Assembly: GCA_001816655.1 (NCBI GenBank)
Contig: MHCP01000011.1
Coordinates: 1 to 38,563 of the forward strand
Length of the DNA stretch: 38,563 bases
Direction: 5' to 3'
Source: Candidatus Woykebacteria bacterium RBG_13_40_15
GTDB lineage: Bacteria > Patescibacteriota > Microgenomatia > Woykebacterales > RBG-16-39-9b
Shown: piece by piece, positions 27,021 to 35,889 of the stretch
Layout: each line of letters starts with the position of its first letter
How positions within the stretch are numbered: position 1 is the stretch's first letter
Made by a program: the position numbers and the translations under genes
The notes under the pieces: generated by a model
Databases searched by the model: none
What the model saw: the letters and a program-made list of their open reading frames with translations, nothing else
What the model was told of the DNA's origin: nothing

Positions 27021-29251
27021 AATCCTACTAATTTACCGAGTATTTCCTTCTCTGATAATACCCCAACCACTACCCTTTTGATAATCCCCTTTCTATCGAC
27101 AAAGTAGTGCGTTGGCAGATTTTGTAAATTAAAGGCTTCAACTGTTTCCCCATCTTTATCTACAAGTACATTTATCTCATACCCAGATATTTTTGAATAA
27201 ACTCTTATCTTAGCCGCGCTTTCAAACACAGAAATTGGAACCACGTTTATATCTTTATTCTTCTGAAGGGCGGTCAAAGCAGAAAATTGCTCTTTAGCTG
27301 GAGGCGCCCAGGTTGTAACAAAAGTAACGATGGTTGGCCTGCCTCGCAAATTTAATGAACTGGTTTCTCCTCCACCTACAGACGGCAATAAAAACGAGGG
27401 CACTTCTTTTTCGATCAGGCTTTTATTTTCTAAACTCGTCTTTAGCTTTAGATCTGTTTCGATATTAATTTTTTGAACCGATAGACTCGGTAAGGAAACA
27501 GCGATTGGCCCTAATTTTAATTTAAAAGTTTCCGCCAAGTGTAAATCGGTAATAAGTGGGATAGATTGTTTCGTTTCAAAAATATCACTAACCAAGGTTT
27601 GGTAGTCCGCGGCTTGCACTTTTAAGTAGTACTTTCCAACCGGAACAAACAGTTTGAAATTGCCTTCTTTATCGGTTACTTGAGGATTCTCCTGACCGTA
27701 AGGAGCACCGTCCCAAACCACCCAGTTATTCGAATCTGGCTCAAGGTAGTAAAGGGCCACTCTCGCCTTCTCGATTGGCCGATTATTTTTTCCTCCTAGC
27801 ACTCTGGGGCTCTCACTGACAAAAACTGTGTTCAGACTTCGTTGAAGCTTGTTACCGGCACCATCAACGGAATTTGCGGTTAAGTTGTAAGTTCCCGGTT
27901 TTTTGAAGCTTAAAATTCCCGACCAAAGACCGCTGTCAGCAGATTTTGTCAGAGAAAACAGACTACCGGCGCTTTTATCATTATTAATATCCTTAGCAGA
28001 AAGGTTAATACTAGTTGGCCCGCCAACTGCTGATAGAGTAATTTTTTGATCAACTCCGGTCAAGGAAACAAGAACGCACTGCTCACTTGGCTCGAGTACT
28101 TGCGGGCCAATAGAAACTACGTTGCCCCCAACTATCGGAGGCAGCTGATCAATAATTAGAGTAACTTTATTCGAATCCGCCGTGTTACCGGAGGTATCAG
28201 TGGCACGCGCAAGAGTAATATAATTTCCATCCTCTAAATTTTGGGGGGTAAATTCAAAGGAAACTTTCTTCCCACCAAGACCATCAACTTTGTCAGCCGG
28301 CAGCCAATTTCTTCCGTCGTCGGTCGAATATTCAATGCTAAAAATACCAGCATTATCCTCGGCCTCACCTTCTATTTTGGGGGCTTCCTTGAATGGGCCA
28401 TTTGGGACGGTAGAAATTCTAATTGTGGGTGGGGTTTTCTCGGTTTGTTTCAGAGATTTCTTTGTCAGAAAACCTACCGATGGGGCTACTGGACTTCCCA
28501 AAGTCGGGGTAAGAAAAGTGTTGTCTTCAGAGTAGCCGCTGTTACCTGCTACGTCTGTGCTTTCGATAGTAAAATGGTAGGCTGTGTCTACGCTTAAGTT
28601 TGTTAAAACAATGCTGTGGTTTAACGTAGGCGTAGGATTGCTCTTTTCATTTCCATAGTTGTCATCAAGGCCATAGTAAACCGTAGAAGTTGCCGGCTCG
28701 TCAGTCGTCCAGGAAATGGTAATCGAGTTAGAAGTCAAGTTTGATAAACTAATGTTATAAATCGTTGGCGGCGTTGTATCTGGTGCCTCGCCACTAATTT
28801 CTGTACCTAAATCCCCACTGCAACTAAGGGGGTTCGCCCCGTTTGGATCATCAGAAGCTTCTACAGTCCAATTAGCTGCTGGAGCTTGAGAACTACCCGA
28901 TGTGGCTTGGACGATAAAGGAGAGGCTCTCTGATGGGTTTAGGGCCCCTTCCCGTAGTGTTACTGTAATATCAGTGAAGTTAACACTCCACCCATTAACC
29001 TGATAACCTCCAATTCTAAAGTTTAGGGAAGGCCGGGTCACTTTTATCCACCGGATTGTATTTAAATCTGTATTATTTATCTGAAACTGAAAATCGGTTG
29101 TACTTGTTGGGGCTACGCTGTGAGGTAAGACACTAGCTGTACAAGAATAGATATTGGCGTAAGCTTTCGGCCAACTAACCCAATTAAACTGTAACAAAAT
29201 CAATAGGGTTACAAGTAACAGCGTTAGTGTTTGTTTACGTAACTTGGGCAT
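27017..29251 (-). CDS. Secreted multidomain protein: FN3-like domain, Ig-like regions, carboxypeptidase-regulatory-like domain, C-terminal thioredoxin-fold domain without CXXC
   Basis: TSNSITISWTTDEPATSTVYYGLDDNYG; NFKLFVPVGKYYLKVQAADYQT; LRGRPTIVTFVTTWAPPAKEQFSALTAL...LPTHYFVDRKGIIKRVVVG. Confidence 0.85.
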   Translation of the reverse strand: MPKLRKQTLTLLLVTLLILLQFNWVSWPKAYANIYSCTASVLPHSVAPTSTTDFQFQINNTDLNTIRWIKVTRPSLNFRIGGYQVNGWSVNFTDITVTLREGALNPSESLSFIVQATSGSSQAPAANWTVEASDDPNGANPLSCSGDLGTEISGEAPDTTPPTIYNISLSNLTSNSITISWTTDEPATSTVYYGLDDNYGNEKSNPTPTLNHSIVLTNLSVDTAYHFTIESTDVAGNSGYSEDNTFLTPTLGSPVAPSVGFLTKKSLKQTEKTPPTIRISTVPNGPFKEAPKIEGEAEDNAGIFSIEYSTDDGRNWLPADKVDGLGGKKVSFEFTPQNLEDGNYITLARATDTSGNTADSNKVTLIIDQLPPIVGGNVVSIGPQVLEPSEQCVLVSLTGVDQKITLSAVGGPTSINLSAKDINNDKSAGSLFSLTKSADSGLWSGILSFKKPGTYNLTANSVDGAGNKLQRSLNTVFVSESPRVLGGKNNRPIEKARVALYYLEPDSNNWVVWDGAPYGQENPQVTDKEGNFKLFVPVGKYYLKVQAADYQTLVSDIFETKQSIPLITDLHLAETFKLKLGPIAVSLPSLSVQKINIETDLKLKTSLENKSLIEKEVPSFLLPSVGGGETSSLNLRGRPTIVTFVTTWAPPAKEQFSALTALQKNKDINVVPISVFESAAKIRVYSKISGYEINVLVDKDGETVEAFNLQNLPTHYFVDRKGIIKRVVVGVLSEKEILGKLVGL

Positions 29252-29340
29252 TACTTATATTTTATTACAGCTTTGTTTAAAAAACCACTCACAGAGTAGG
29301 CTAGCTTTTATCTATTTATTTTTGGAAAATACAGGTAAGC

Positions 29341-30549
29341 CTAGAAGAGAGATAGTGGATTTATAGCATTTCCACCGCGGCGGACTTCGAAATGAAGGTG
29401 GGGACCGGTACAGCGGCCAGAGCAACCTACCGCACCGATTAATTGCCCCCTGCTTACAGACTGGCCAACTGAAACCTTAATAGCTGATAGATGAGCATAG
29501 GCCACAGTATAACCCTCGCCATGATCAATTAGAATATAGTTACCAAATCCATATCCTTGATAACTAAGCGACGCAACTTTCCCTTCCCTAGCAGCATAAA
29601 CCCCAGTCCCGTATGGAGCGGCAATGTCTACTGCCGGATGCCACCACGATGGGTATTGGCTTATACCTCCACCCGGCACTGGCCAAGAGAAAAAACCACC
29701 CCCAGATGCGTAATAAATCGGGTTGTTTGTAGCTGGGGCATAAGGATAGGTTACTGGTGCGGGCTTTACCCCACCTGGAACTATCAAAGTCTGCCCAGCC
29801 TTTATCGAAAGTGTGTCGTCTATGTAATTAAAGGGGTAGTCAACAATCGTTTGCTGGTCAGCACTATATTCTTTGGCAATAGAGGCTAAAGTATCTCCAC
29901 TTTTTACTTTGTAGACGACCCCAGTAACTGGTGGGACGGAAATTGTATCGCCTGGTTTTATACTATTTTCATCAGAAATATCATTTGCCCATTTGATGGA
30001 AGCTACCGAAACATCGAATTTTTTCGCGATTCCTGATAGGGTTTCACCACTTACAACTTTATAACTTAATACTTCGGAGCGGGGCCTCCCGCTTGGTATT
30101 ATTGTCTCAGGCGTGTTTGTTGCCGCTAAAACCAGATCTCGAGTAAAGTCTTTTGGTGCTACTTTACTACTAAAAAGACTACTAACAATTAAGGCTATAG
30201 AGGCAATACCAATCACACCACCATGGACAGTGGGTCTAAAAAGTAAACCCCTTCTCCACATCAAAACACTTACCAAAGTATCTTTCCCGCCTTCAAGCAG
30301 ATAAACAGAGTCTACTAATTTTTTCCGTATATAACCTAAGTAGCAGAACAGGAAAACTATTGCTTGACAAGAAACGACTAACGTGGAAAATAAGAGATTT
30401 CTGATACTTAAGCTAAAGTTAACTAGACGGCTGAAAAAATTGACGCTAACAGCCGGCTTTGCAATATCGCCATTAATAAAATCATATTCGTAGGTGGTAT
30501 AAGTAGAGTAATATGTAGAGTCGCCTTCCGTTTGACTTGTATTTGTCAT
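29341..30549 (-). CDS. Membrane-anchored M23 peptidase with two LysM domains
   Basis: YKVVSGETLSGIAKKFDVSVASIKWAN, YKVKSGDTLASIAKEYSAD, HPAVDIAAPYGTGVYAAREGKV, GPHLHFEVRRGG. Confidence 0.95.
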   Translation of the reverse strand: MTNTSQTEGDSTYYSTYTTYEYDFINGDIAKPAVSVNFFSRLVNFSLSIRNLLFSTLVVSCQAIVFLFCYLGYIRKKLVDSVYLLEGGKDTLVSVLMWRRGLLFRPTVHGGVIGIASIALIVSSLFSSKVAPKDFTRDLVLAATNTPETIIPSGRPRSEVLSYKVVSGETLSGIAKKFDVSVASIKWANDISDENSIKPGDTISVPPVTGVVYKVKSGDTLASIAKEYSADQQTIVDYPFNYIDDTLSIKAGQTLIVPGGVKPAPVTYPYAPATNNPIYYASGGGFFSWPVPGGGISQYPSWWHPAVDIAAPYGTGVYAAREGKVASLSYQGYGFGNYILIDHGEGYTVAYAHLSAIKVSVGQSVSRGQLIGAVGCSGRCTGPHLHFEVRRGGNAINPLSLF

Positions 30550-30632
30550 TTATCCCCAAGCAACCAAGAGTAGTTAGCTGCCCAATTCTCTTTGTTGTGG
30601 GTACCCTCCTAAAGCCTGTCTAAAAACGCAAA

Positions 30633-30656
30633 AAGCTTAAAGGTGTCTTTAAGCTT
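30633..30656 (-). terminator. Intrinsic terminator downstream of rho
   Basis: Minus strand AAGCTTAAAG-ACAC-CTTTAAGCTT followed by TTTGCGTTTTT. Confidence 0.65.
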
Positions 30657-30775
30657 CGCAGAAAAGTATAGCACAGAGGCGCTCGCTTGTCAAAGGTTAG
30701 GTAGTATTAATTGATTGTTATATCAAACAAAATAAGGGAGTTAAATATTTAAAATTTGTTGCTAGATGTGTGCCT

Positions 30776-30834
30776 GTTCTAGGTTTTAGGTTTCAAATTT
30801 TACGCCCTAGACCTTAGAACTTAGAACTTAGAAC
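30776..30834. repeat. Inverted heptad arms downstream of rho
   Basis: GTTCTAG GTTTTAG GTTTCAA ... CTAGACC TTAGAAC TTAGAAC TTAGAAC. Confidence 0.85.
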
Positions 30835-30842
30835 ATAAACCC

Positions 30843-32078
30843 CTATCCCATTTCTTTGTGCAAACTGTCAAGAAATTCTTCGTTAGAAGCTGTTTTTGCA
30901 AGCCTATCCAAGAAAAGTTCAGTTCTTTCCACCTCATTTAAGGTATCAAGCATCCGCCGCAGCCTCCAAATCTTTTGTAGGTGTGTAGAGTCAATCAAAA
31001 GCTCTTCATTTCGTGTGCCAGAACGTGAGACATCGATTGAAGGAAAGATTCTTCGCTCTGCTAATCCTCTATCGAGGTGAAGCTCCATATTTCCAGTTCC
31101 TTTGAACTCCTCGTAAATCAAATCGTCCATCCGGCTTCCAGTATCAATCAAGGCTGTAGCGAGGATAGTTAGAGAACCACCCTGCTCGAAGTTTCTAGCG
31201 GCGCCAAAAAAGCGCTTTGGGGGATAAAGAGCTGCAGGATCAAAGCCACCACTTAGAGTTCGTCCAGATGGCGGCAGAGCTAAATTGTAAGCACGACCAA
31301 GTCTAGTAATAGAATCAAGCAAAATTACTACATCTTGGCCTGCCTCAACTAACCTTTTCGCCCTCTCTAGGGAAAGTTCGGCAATTCTTGTTTGATGCTC
31401 GGCTGGATCATCGAAATTTGAGGAATGAACCTCACCTTTGATACTTCGAGTTAAATCTGTAACTTCCTCGGGGCGTTCACCAATTAAGACAGCCATAAGA
31501 ACCGCTTTTGGAAAATTAGTAGAAACACCATTTGCCATTTCCTTCAAAATCGTTGTTTTTCCAGCTTTTGGGGGTGAAACAATCATCCCACGCTGGCCAA
31601 AACCGACAGGGACGAGTAAATCAATAACACGTGTAGAAACAGGGGTTTTGCCAGTTTCTAGCTTTAGCAAGCGATTCGGATAAACTGGAGTAAGTTGTTC
31701 GAACCTAGGTCTTTTCGCTGTTTTTTCGACATCAAGGCTATTTACTTTAAGAACCCTTAGCATACCAAAATAGCGTTCTGTTTCTTTTGGAGGGCGCACT
31801 TCGCCTTCTACCTCATCGCCAGGCCTAATATCAAAACGGCGGATTTGAGATTGGGAAATGTAAATATCATCGGTACTTGGATTTAAACCATTAGCTCGCA
31901 AAAAACCATACCCTTCCGGCATTACTTCAAGAACGCCTTTTCGAGTCTCGCTTGATCCAGAAATAGACTCATGAGGTATTTCTATTTCTTTCTCTTCTTC
32001 AAGAACAACTTCAGGGGTTTCTTTTTTTGAATCTTCAGTTTTTTCTTCTTCTTTTGGAGTAGTTTTTGTTCTTGGCAT
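30843..32078 (-). CDS. rho: Transcription termination factor Rho
   Basis: [93 protein letters not shown]. Start set to MPRTKTTPK (track start 32105 adds MAGRLNSTC). Confidence 0.97.
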   Translation of the reverse strand: MPRTKTTPKEEEKTEDSKKETPEVVLEEEKEIEIPHESISGSSETRKGVLEVMPEGYGFLRANGLNPSTDDIYISQSQIRRFDIRPGDEVEGEVRPPKETERYFGMLRVLKVNSLDVEKTAKRPRFEQLTPVYPNRLLKLETGKTPVSTRVIDLLVPVGFGQRGMIVSPPKAGKTTILKEMANGVSTNFPKAVLMAVLIGERPEEVTDLTRSIKGEVHSSNFDDPAEHQTRIAELSLERAKRLVEAGQDVVILLDSITRLGRAYNLALPPSGRTLSGGFDPAALYPPKRFFGAARNFEQGGSLTILATALIDTGSRMDDLIYEEFKGTGNMELHLDRGLAERRIFPSIDVSRSGTRNEELLIDSTHLQKIWRLRRMLDTLNEVERTELFLDRLAKTASNEEFLDSLHKEMG

Positions 32079-32257
32079 ACAAGTAGAATTTAGCCTGCCT
32101 GCCAACAGGCAGAACTTAATAATTAAGAATTAAGAACGAAAAATTAATTTCTTTATAATCAACGGTCAAAATTTCCATCGCTATTGGGAAAACAAAACTT
32201 GCGAGGTTAAAAATCACCCACATTTAATCACACAAAATAGCATTTGTCAACACTATT

Positions 32258-32333
32258 GATCTAGGTTATATGTTGTAGGTTCTAGGAAAAACCAATTTCA
32301 TACATCCTAGACCCTAGAACCTAAATCAAAATT
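32258..32333. repeat. Inverted heptad arms between rho and the LPNTG gene
   Basis: GATCTAG GTTATAT GTTGTAG GTTCTAG ... CCTAGAC CCTAGAA CCTAAAT; 11-bp perfect pairing TAGGTTCTAGG/CCTAGAACCTA. Confidence 0.85.
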
Positions 32334-33477
32334 AGATCTTTCTCTTCAAAAAGAGAACAGCGTATCCTGCTGGAACACTACCTAAAAGCAATAGTAAACC
32401 TGCTCCAGGACCGGTGTTTGGAAGCTCCGGTGTAGGAGTTGGTAATACTTCAGGTTTAACTACCTTTACTTTGAAGGTAATAAATCTTTCAAATTCGAAG
32501 CAGCCTTTAATATTGCCCAGTGAAACACCGCTGCTTGTAAACAGCTTACTTTGGCCATTTACATCAGCTACAAGTACCCCACCACTAGTATCAGCGTGAA
32601 CAAAGGTTTTAGTTGTACCAGGAATGTATTCTAGACGACCAACAAAAGGTGTATTAACTATAGCTGTATCGCTAAGGGTGCTGAAATTGTCCCCTAAAAC
32701 AAAGGCACGGTTAGTAAAGCTTTGTGCTTCGGCGGTTGGAAGAGCGTCTTTAACAATTACGTTTTCTGCGACACTTCCAACAGGCTTGTTGTGAACCATA
32801 ATTCGATATTCCAAGATATCACCAGCGTTTGCATTCACACTCTCAGAAAAACCAGTGTTTTGAGTAATATTGTTTACCTCTTTCTTGGTTTCCATACTAA
32901 CAGCTGGTCTTGGAGTAGGAACGCTAGCGTCAACAATATCAGCATAGAAAACGTACCAGTGTTTGTGAATGCTTTCTCCACCATCAATTTTATTAATTTT
33001 CATACCTTGAGGGGTAATAAGTGGAGACAAACCATTTACATCTGGAATAGCTACACCAACACTATCTTGATAACCGTAAACTCTAGTACTACCAGCTCTG
33101 TAAATAAGCTTTTTGCCAGCTGGAAGGCTTATGTTTGAATCAGAATACATTGAAACTGTTTGATCAGTATCAAGTATAGCTCTGTTCTTAACGTTGCCAG
33201 TTTGATCAAATGGGAATTCGTCTCTTAAAAGACCATTGATATAAGTTGTCTCTGTTGGATTATATACGTAAATTCTGAAAATAACTGGTTTGGAACTATC
33301 TGAAATTATCAGATCTTGAGTATAAGAACCAATACCTTCTTGCTTAGCTTGCTTTATAAAATCTATTTGGCTATCGGCCCCTGCTTTACCTAAAAAGGGC
33401 ACGCTTACAGACCCAAGCATAAAAGCTAGGGTAAAAGCGACTATTGAACTAACCTTCAGAATCTTTTGATTTAACAT
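32332..33477 (-). CDS. LPXTG-type (LPNTG) anchored surface protein with two DUF11-like repeats
   Basis: Signal peptide MLNQKILKVSSIVAFTLAFMLGS; C-term ELPNTGPGAGLLLLLGSVPAGYAVLFLKRKI. Track start 33495 overlaps the promoter -10, so ATG 33477 is preferred. Confidence 0.83.
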   Translation of the reverse strand: MLNQKILKVSSIVAFTLAFMLGSVSVPFLGKAGADSQIDFIKQAKQEGIGSYTQDLIISDSSKPVIFRIYVYNPTETTYINGLLRDEFPFDQTGNVKNRAILDTDQTVSMYSDSNISLPAGKKLIYRAGSTRVYGYQDSVGVAIPDVNGLSPLITPQGMKINKIDGGESIHKHWYVFYADIVDASVPTPRPAVSMETKKEVNNITQNTGFSESVNANAGDILEYRIMVHNKPVGSVAENVIVKDALPTAEAQSFTNRAFVLGDNFSTLSDTAIVNTPFVGRLEYIPGTTKTFVHADTSGGVLVADVNGQSKLFTSSGVSLGNIKGCFEFERFITFKVKVVKPEVLPTPTPELPNTGPGAGLLLLLGSVPAGYAVLFLKRKI

Positions 33478-33485
33478 ATGGCGGT

Positions 33486-33514
33486 ATTTTAGCATACTCT
33501 ATAGGTCTTGTCAA
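33486..33514 (-). promoter_or_regulatory. Sigma-70-type promoter
   Basis: Minus strand TTGACA (33514-33509), 17-nt spacer, TAAAAT (33491-33486). Confidence 0.65.
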
Positions 33515-33597
33515 GTCCTTAGTAATAAAACAATAAAGATATGCTTAAAACCCTTCTAAAACTAACCGATATTAACCGATTTTCTTTAGAAGGATTA

Positions 33598-33635
33598 GGA
33601 GCGAGGAACACTGGTTGTGTGTTGTTCCTCGCTCC
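33598..33635 (-). other. Strong 12-bp hairpin at the 3' end of the GC-rich operon (terminator-like, no adjacent T tract)
   Basis: GGAGCGAGGAAC (33598-33609) / GTTCCTCGCTCC (33624-33635), perfect. Confidence 0.6.
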
Positions 33636-33656
33636 CTCCCATACATTCTGTCTGTC

Positions 33657-35357
33657 TTACACTGGCCCCCCGTAACCGTCATCCGGATCAGATGTTGGTT
33701 GAGGTGCCGGTATTGGTGTCTCCGTGGGCAGTGGGTTCGTCCCTGGGTCGTCTCCATCTGGAGGTATTGACCCTTCAGAGAACGTCGCCGTGTCCTGACA
33801 GATCACCTGATCGCCGCTCCACACCTTGACAGTTAGGGTGTGGTTGACGTTCAAGGTCGCCATGAACTCGACTTGATCCCCACCTCCAATGAACTCGCCA
33901 TCCAGGTACCATTTAACCTGGCGGCTCCATGAGGGCGGGGGGCCGTCCCATTGCACCGAAGCCTGCATTCGAGCATGTGTGTCCGTATTATCAACCCGGT
34001 GAGGGCCGATGATCGTGACATTACAGCTCAAGCATGGCGTCGGTGTTGCCGTTGGTGGCGGTGGTGTATTGGTCGGCGTCGGACCAGGTGTGCAGGGAGT
34101 CGGCGTCGGCAGCGGCGTTTCCGTTTCATCCTTCACACTCCGGTTCTTCCATTTACCGGCATCAACGAACGTGTCGCCACGTTCCACTGTGAAGGACTTA
34201 CAGCCACCACTTGGATATACAACCTCCCAACCCCCCTTACGCTCCTCGCAGATCTCGACCGATCTTTCCTGATCGTTGTTGCCCCCGAAGAGATTCAACA
34301 CGAACTGGAAATCTCCGTCGTCGTCTGTCCGCGCCGTACCCCATCCTTCAATCTCGAAGGTAAAGCGCTCAGAGGGCACCACTTCATGGGTGCCAATGAG
34401 TTCCACCTTCTTTCCGCGAATTCGTACTCGCGGGACTTCAGGGGTTGGCGTCACGGTAGGCTTAGGCGTCGGCGTGAGCGTCGGACCCGGTGTCGGCGTC
34501 GGTACTGGTACCGAAGGGATCGCAAGGTTGACACAGTTGTCGACCAAGATGAACGTTCCCTTCGTCGTTTCCACCGATTTTGCCGGCGTGTCCAAGTATG
34601 TACGGTCACGAGCCTCAATGCTGCTGCAATCATCTGACCGCAGAAGTATGTTGGTCTTGACGGTCCCGTTGAGGGTGATGTCGTCGATGTCCGTTATGTC
34701 ATCGACGGTCACGTCAATACCTTGACATTGAAGACCTGCAACCACACGCTCTTTCAGATCGTCCAGCGCGGTCAGGTTCTCCCCCGACTGCTCGTTACGA
34801 AATCCTGCTTGGACGACGTTCTGTCCCTTGGCCGGTGGTCCAGGAAGATTTCCTGGAATTGGCGCGAGATCGACACGTCGCGATGCATCAGTCAGGAATA
34901 TGCGAGTGTTCTGGTCGTGATAGCCGTCGACGTGCGACGTCAACACCACCTGCTCGTATTTGTTGCCGTCGACCCTCCAATAACCGTTTTCGTCGGCTTT
35001 GACGACCTCGACCTGGCTTTCGCCAATCGAGGCTGCATCAGCTACCAGATAGGGCGTCCTCCCAGGGATCTGTGCCATCACCGAAAGAGACGGTGGTTGG
35101 TAGTACCGAAGCACCACCACCTCCGCTCCCGGAATAGGCTTGCCGGACTCACGGTCCGTGACGGTACCTTCATAGAAGAAGGTGCCGTCTTGGCCTGGCT
35201 CTGTCTGGAGAACTGTCTCCGTGAACCCCGGAGTCATCATCTGCGTTAGCTGATCTCCCTTTGACAGGAAAGCCGCCAACACAGTGACAATGACGAGCCC
35301 AAGGATTCCGAAGCCAGCCATTCTGAGGCTGACTTTTCCTTCTCTAGTGATATTCAT
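33657..35357 (-). CDS. Membrane-anchored extracytoplasmic protein with carboxypeptidase-regulatory-like domain and Pro/Thr-rich linkers
   Basis: TM MAGFGILGLVIVTVLAAFL; GTVTDRESGKPIPGAEVVVLRYY; PVPTPTPGPTLTPTPKPTVTPTPEVP. SD AGGAGG (35369-35364) lies 6 nt before ATG 35357. Confidence 0.82.
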   Translation of the reverse strand: MNITREGKVSLRMAGFGILGLVIVTVLAAFLSKGDQLTQMMTPGFTETVLQTEPGQDGTFFYEGTVTDRESGKPIPGAEVVVLRYYQPPSLSVMAQIPGRTPYLVADAASIGESQVEVVKADENGYWRVDGNKYEQVVLTSHVDGYHDQNTRIFLTDASRRVDLAPIPGNLPGPPAKGQNVVQAGFRNEQSGENLTALDDLKERVVAGLQCQGIDVTVDDITDIDDITLNGTVKTNILLRSDDCSSIEARDRTYLDTPAKSVETTKGTFILVDNCVNLAIPSVPVPTPTPGPTLTPTPKPTVTPTPEVPRVRIRGKKVELIGTHEVVPSERFTFEIEGWGTARTDDDGDFQFVLNLFGGNNDQERSVEICEERKGGWEVVYPSGGCKSFTVERGDTFVDAGKWKNRSVKDETETPLPTPTPCTPGPTPTNTPPPPTATPTPCLSCNVTIIGPHRVDNTDTHARMQASVQWDGPPPSWSRQVKWYLDGEFIGGGDQVEFMATLNVNHTLTVKVWSGDQVICQDTATFSEGSIPPDGDDPGTNPLPTETPIPAPQPTSDPDDGYGGPV

Positions 35358-35377
35358 TGGGATCCTCCTCTGCATCA

Positions 35378-35503
35378 CTAACCCAGCTCCCGTTCTCTCC
35401 TTGAAGGCTTGTTCGGCCTAAAGGAGATCGCGAAGTTGAGTAATCCATAACCGATGACCAGGAGCATTACGATCCTGGTTGTTTCCAGGATTGCGTCGAT
35501 CAA
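35378..35503 (-). CDS. Small single-pass membrane protein (41 aa, TTG start), not in the ORF track
   Basis: (M)IDAILETTRIVMLLVIGYGLLNFAISFRPNKPSRRERELG*; SD AGGAGGG (35515-35509) 5 nt upstream; immediately precedes the 33657..35357 gene. Confidence 0.6.
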   Translation of the reverse strand: MIDAILETTRIVMLLVIGYGLLNFAISFRPNKPSRRERELG

Positions 35504-35555
35504 GGTCTCCCTCCTTCTGTATTTACCCCGATAAATCGGGGAGAATGTATGGTGC

Positions 35556-35581
35556 AAAAAATTAATCTGCTCTAAGCAGAT
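35556..35581 (-). terminator. Intrinsic terminator/attenuator upstream of the GC-rich operon
   Basis: Minus strand ATCTGCT-TAG-AGCAGAT followed by TAATTTTTT. Confidence 0.65.
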
Positions 35582-35703
35582 CGAATGCCATTTTACTCCT
35601 TATTTTTTGAAATGTCAACTACTATGAGACAATCAAGCCCGAGTAAACTCCCGAAAAAACGGTGTTTGATAAAAAAATTAGCCGAAAAATAGGCAAAAAA
35701 ATA

Positions 35704-35777
35704 GCCGTGAAATATACTCCTCAGCGCCCAGTATGAGTGTTACCCCAAACCAGACGCCGGGGACTAAATTTCACGGC
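35704..35777 (+). ncRNA. Candidate structured RNA, three-way-junction-like fold; strand uncertain
   Basis: 10-bp closing stem GCCGTGAAAT/ATTTCACGGC enclosing ATACTC/GAGTGT and CCCC/GGGG arms. Confidence 0.4.
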
Positions 35778-35889
35778 ATTCTCTGAAGTCTTATTGATAT
35801 ACTTTGTTATAGTGCAAAGGTCCTAAAATCTACCAAACTAAATTCAGACTTGATTTTTTTCCCAAATAACCTTTTAATAGAAACTAGTT

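Noticed and set aside
33951-34725. Plus-strand ORFs of 228, 87 and 149 aa opposite the GC-rich gene
   Set aside because: Shadow ORFs due to high GC; Arg-rich or Val/Gly-rich and antisense to a credible CDS with SD and TM anchor.
35704-35777. Hammerhead ribozyme on the minus strand (GAAA and CTGAGGA are both present)
   Set aside because: The stems required next to CUGANGA and GAAA do not form in the right positions; the core is not satisfied.
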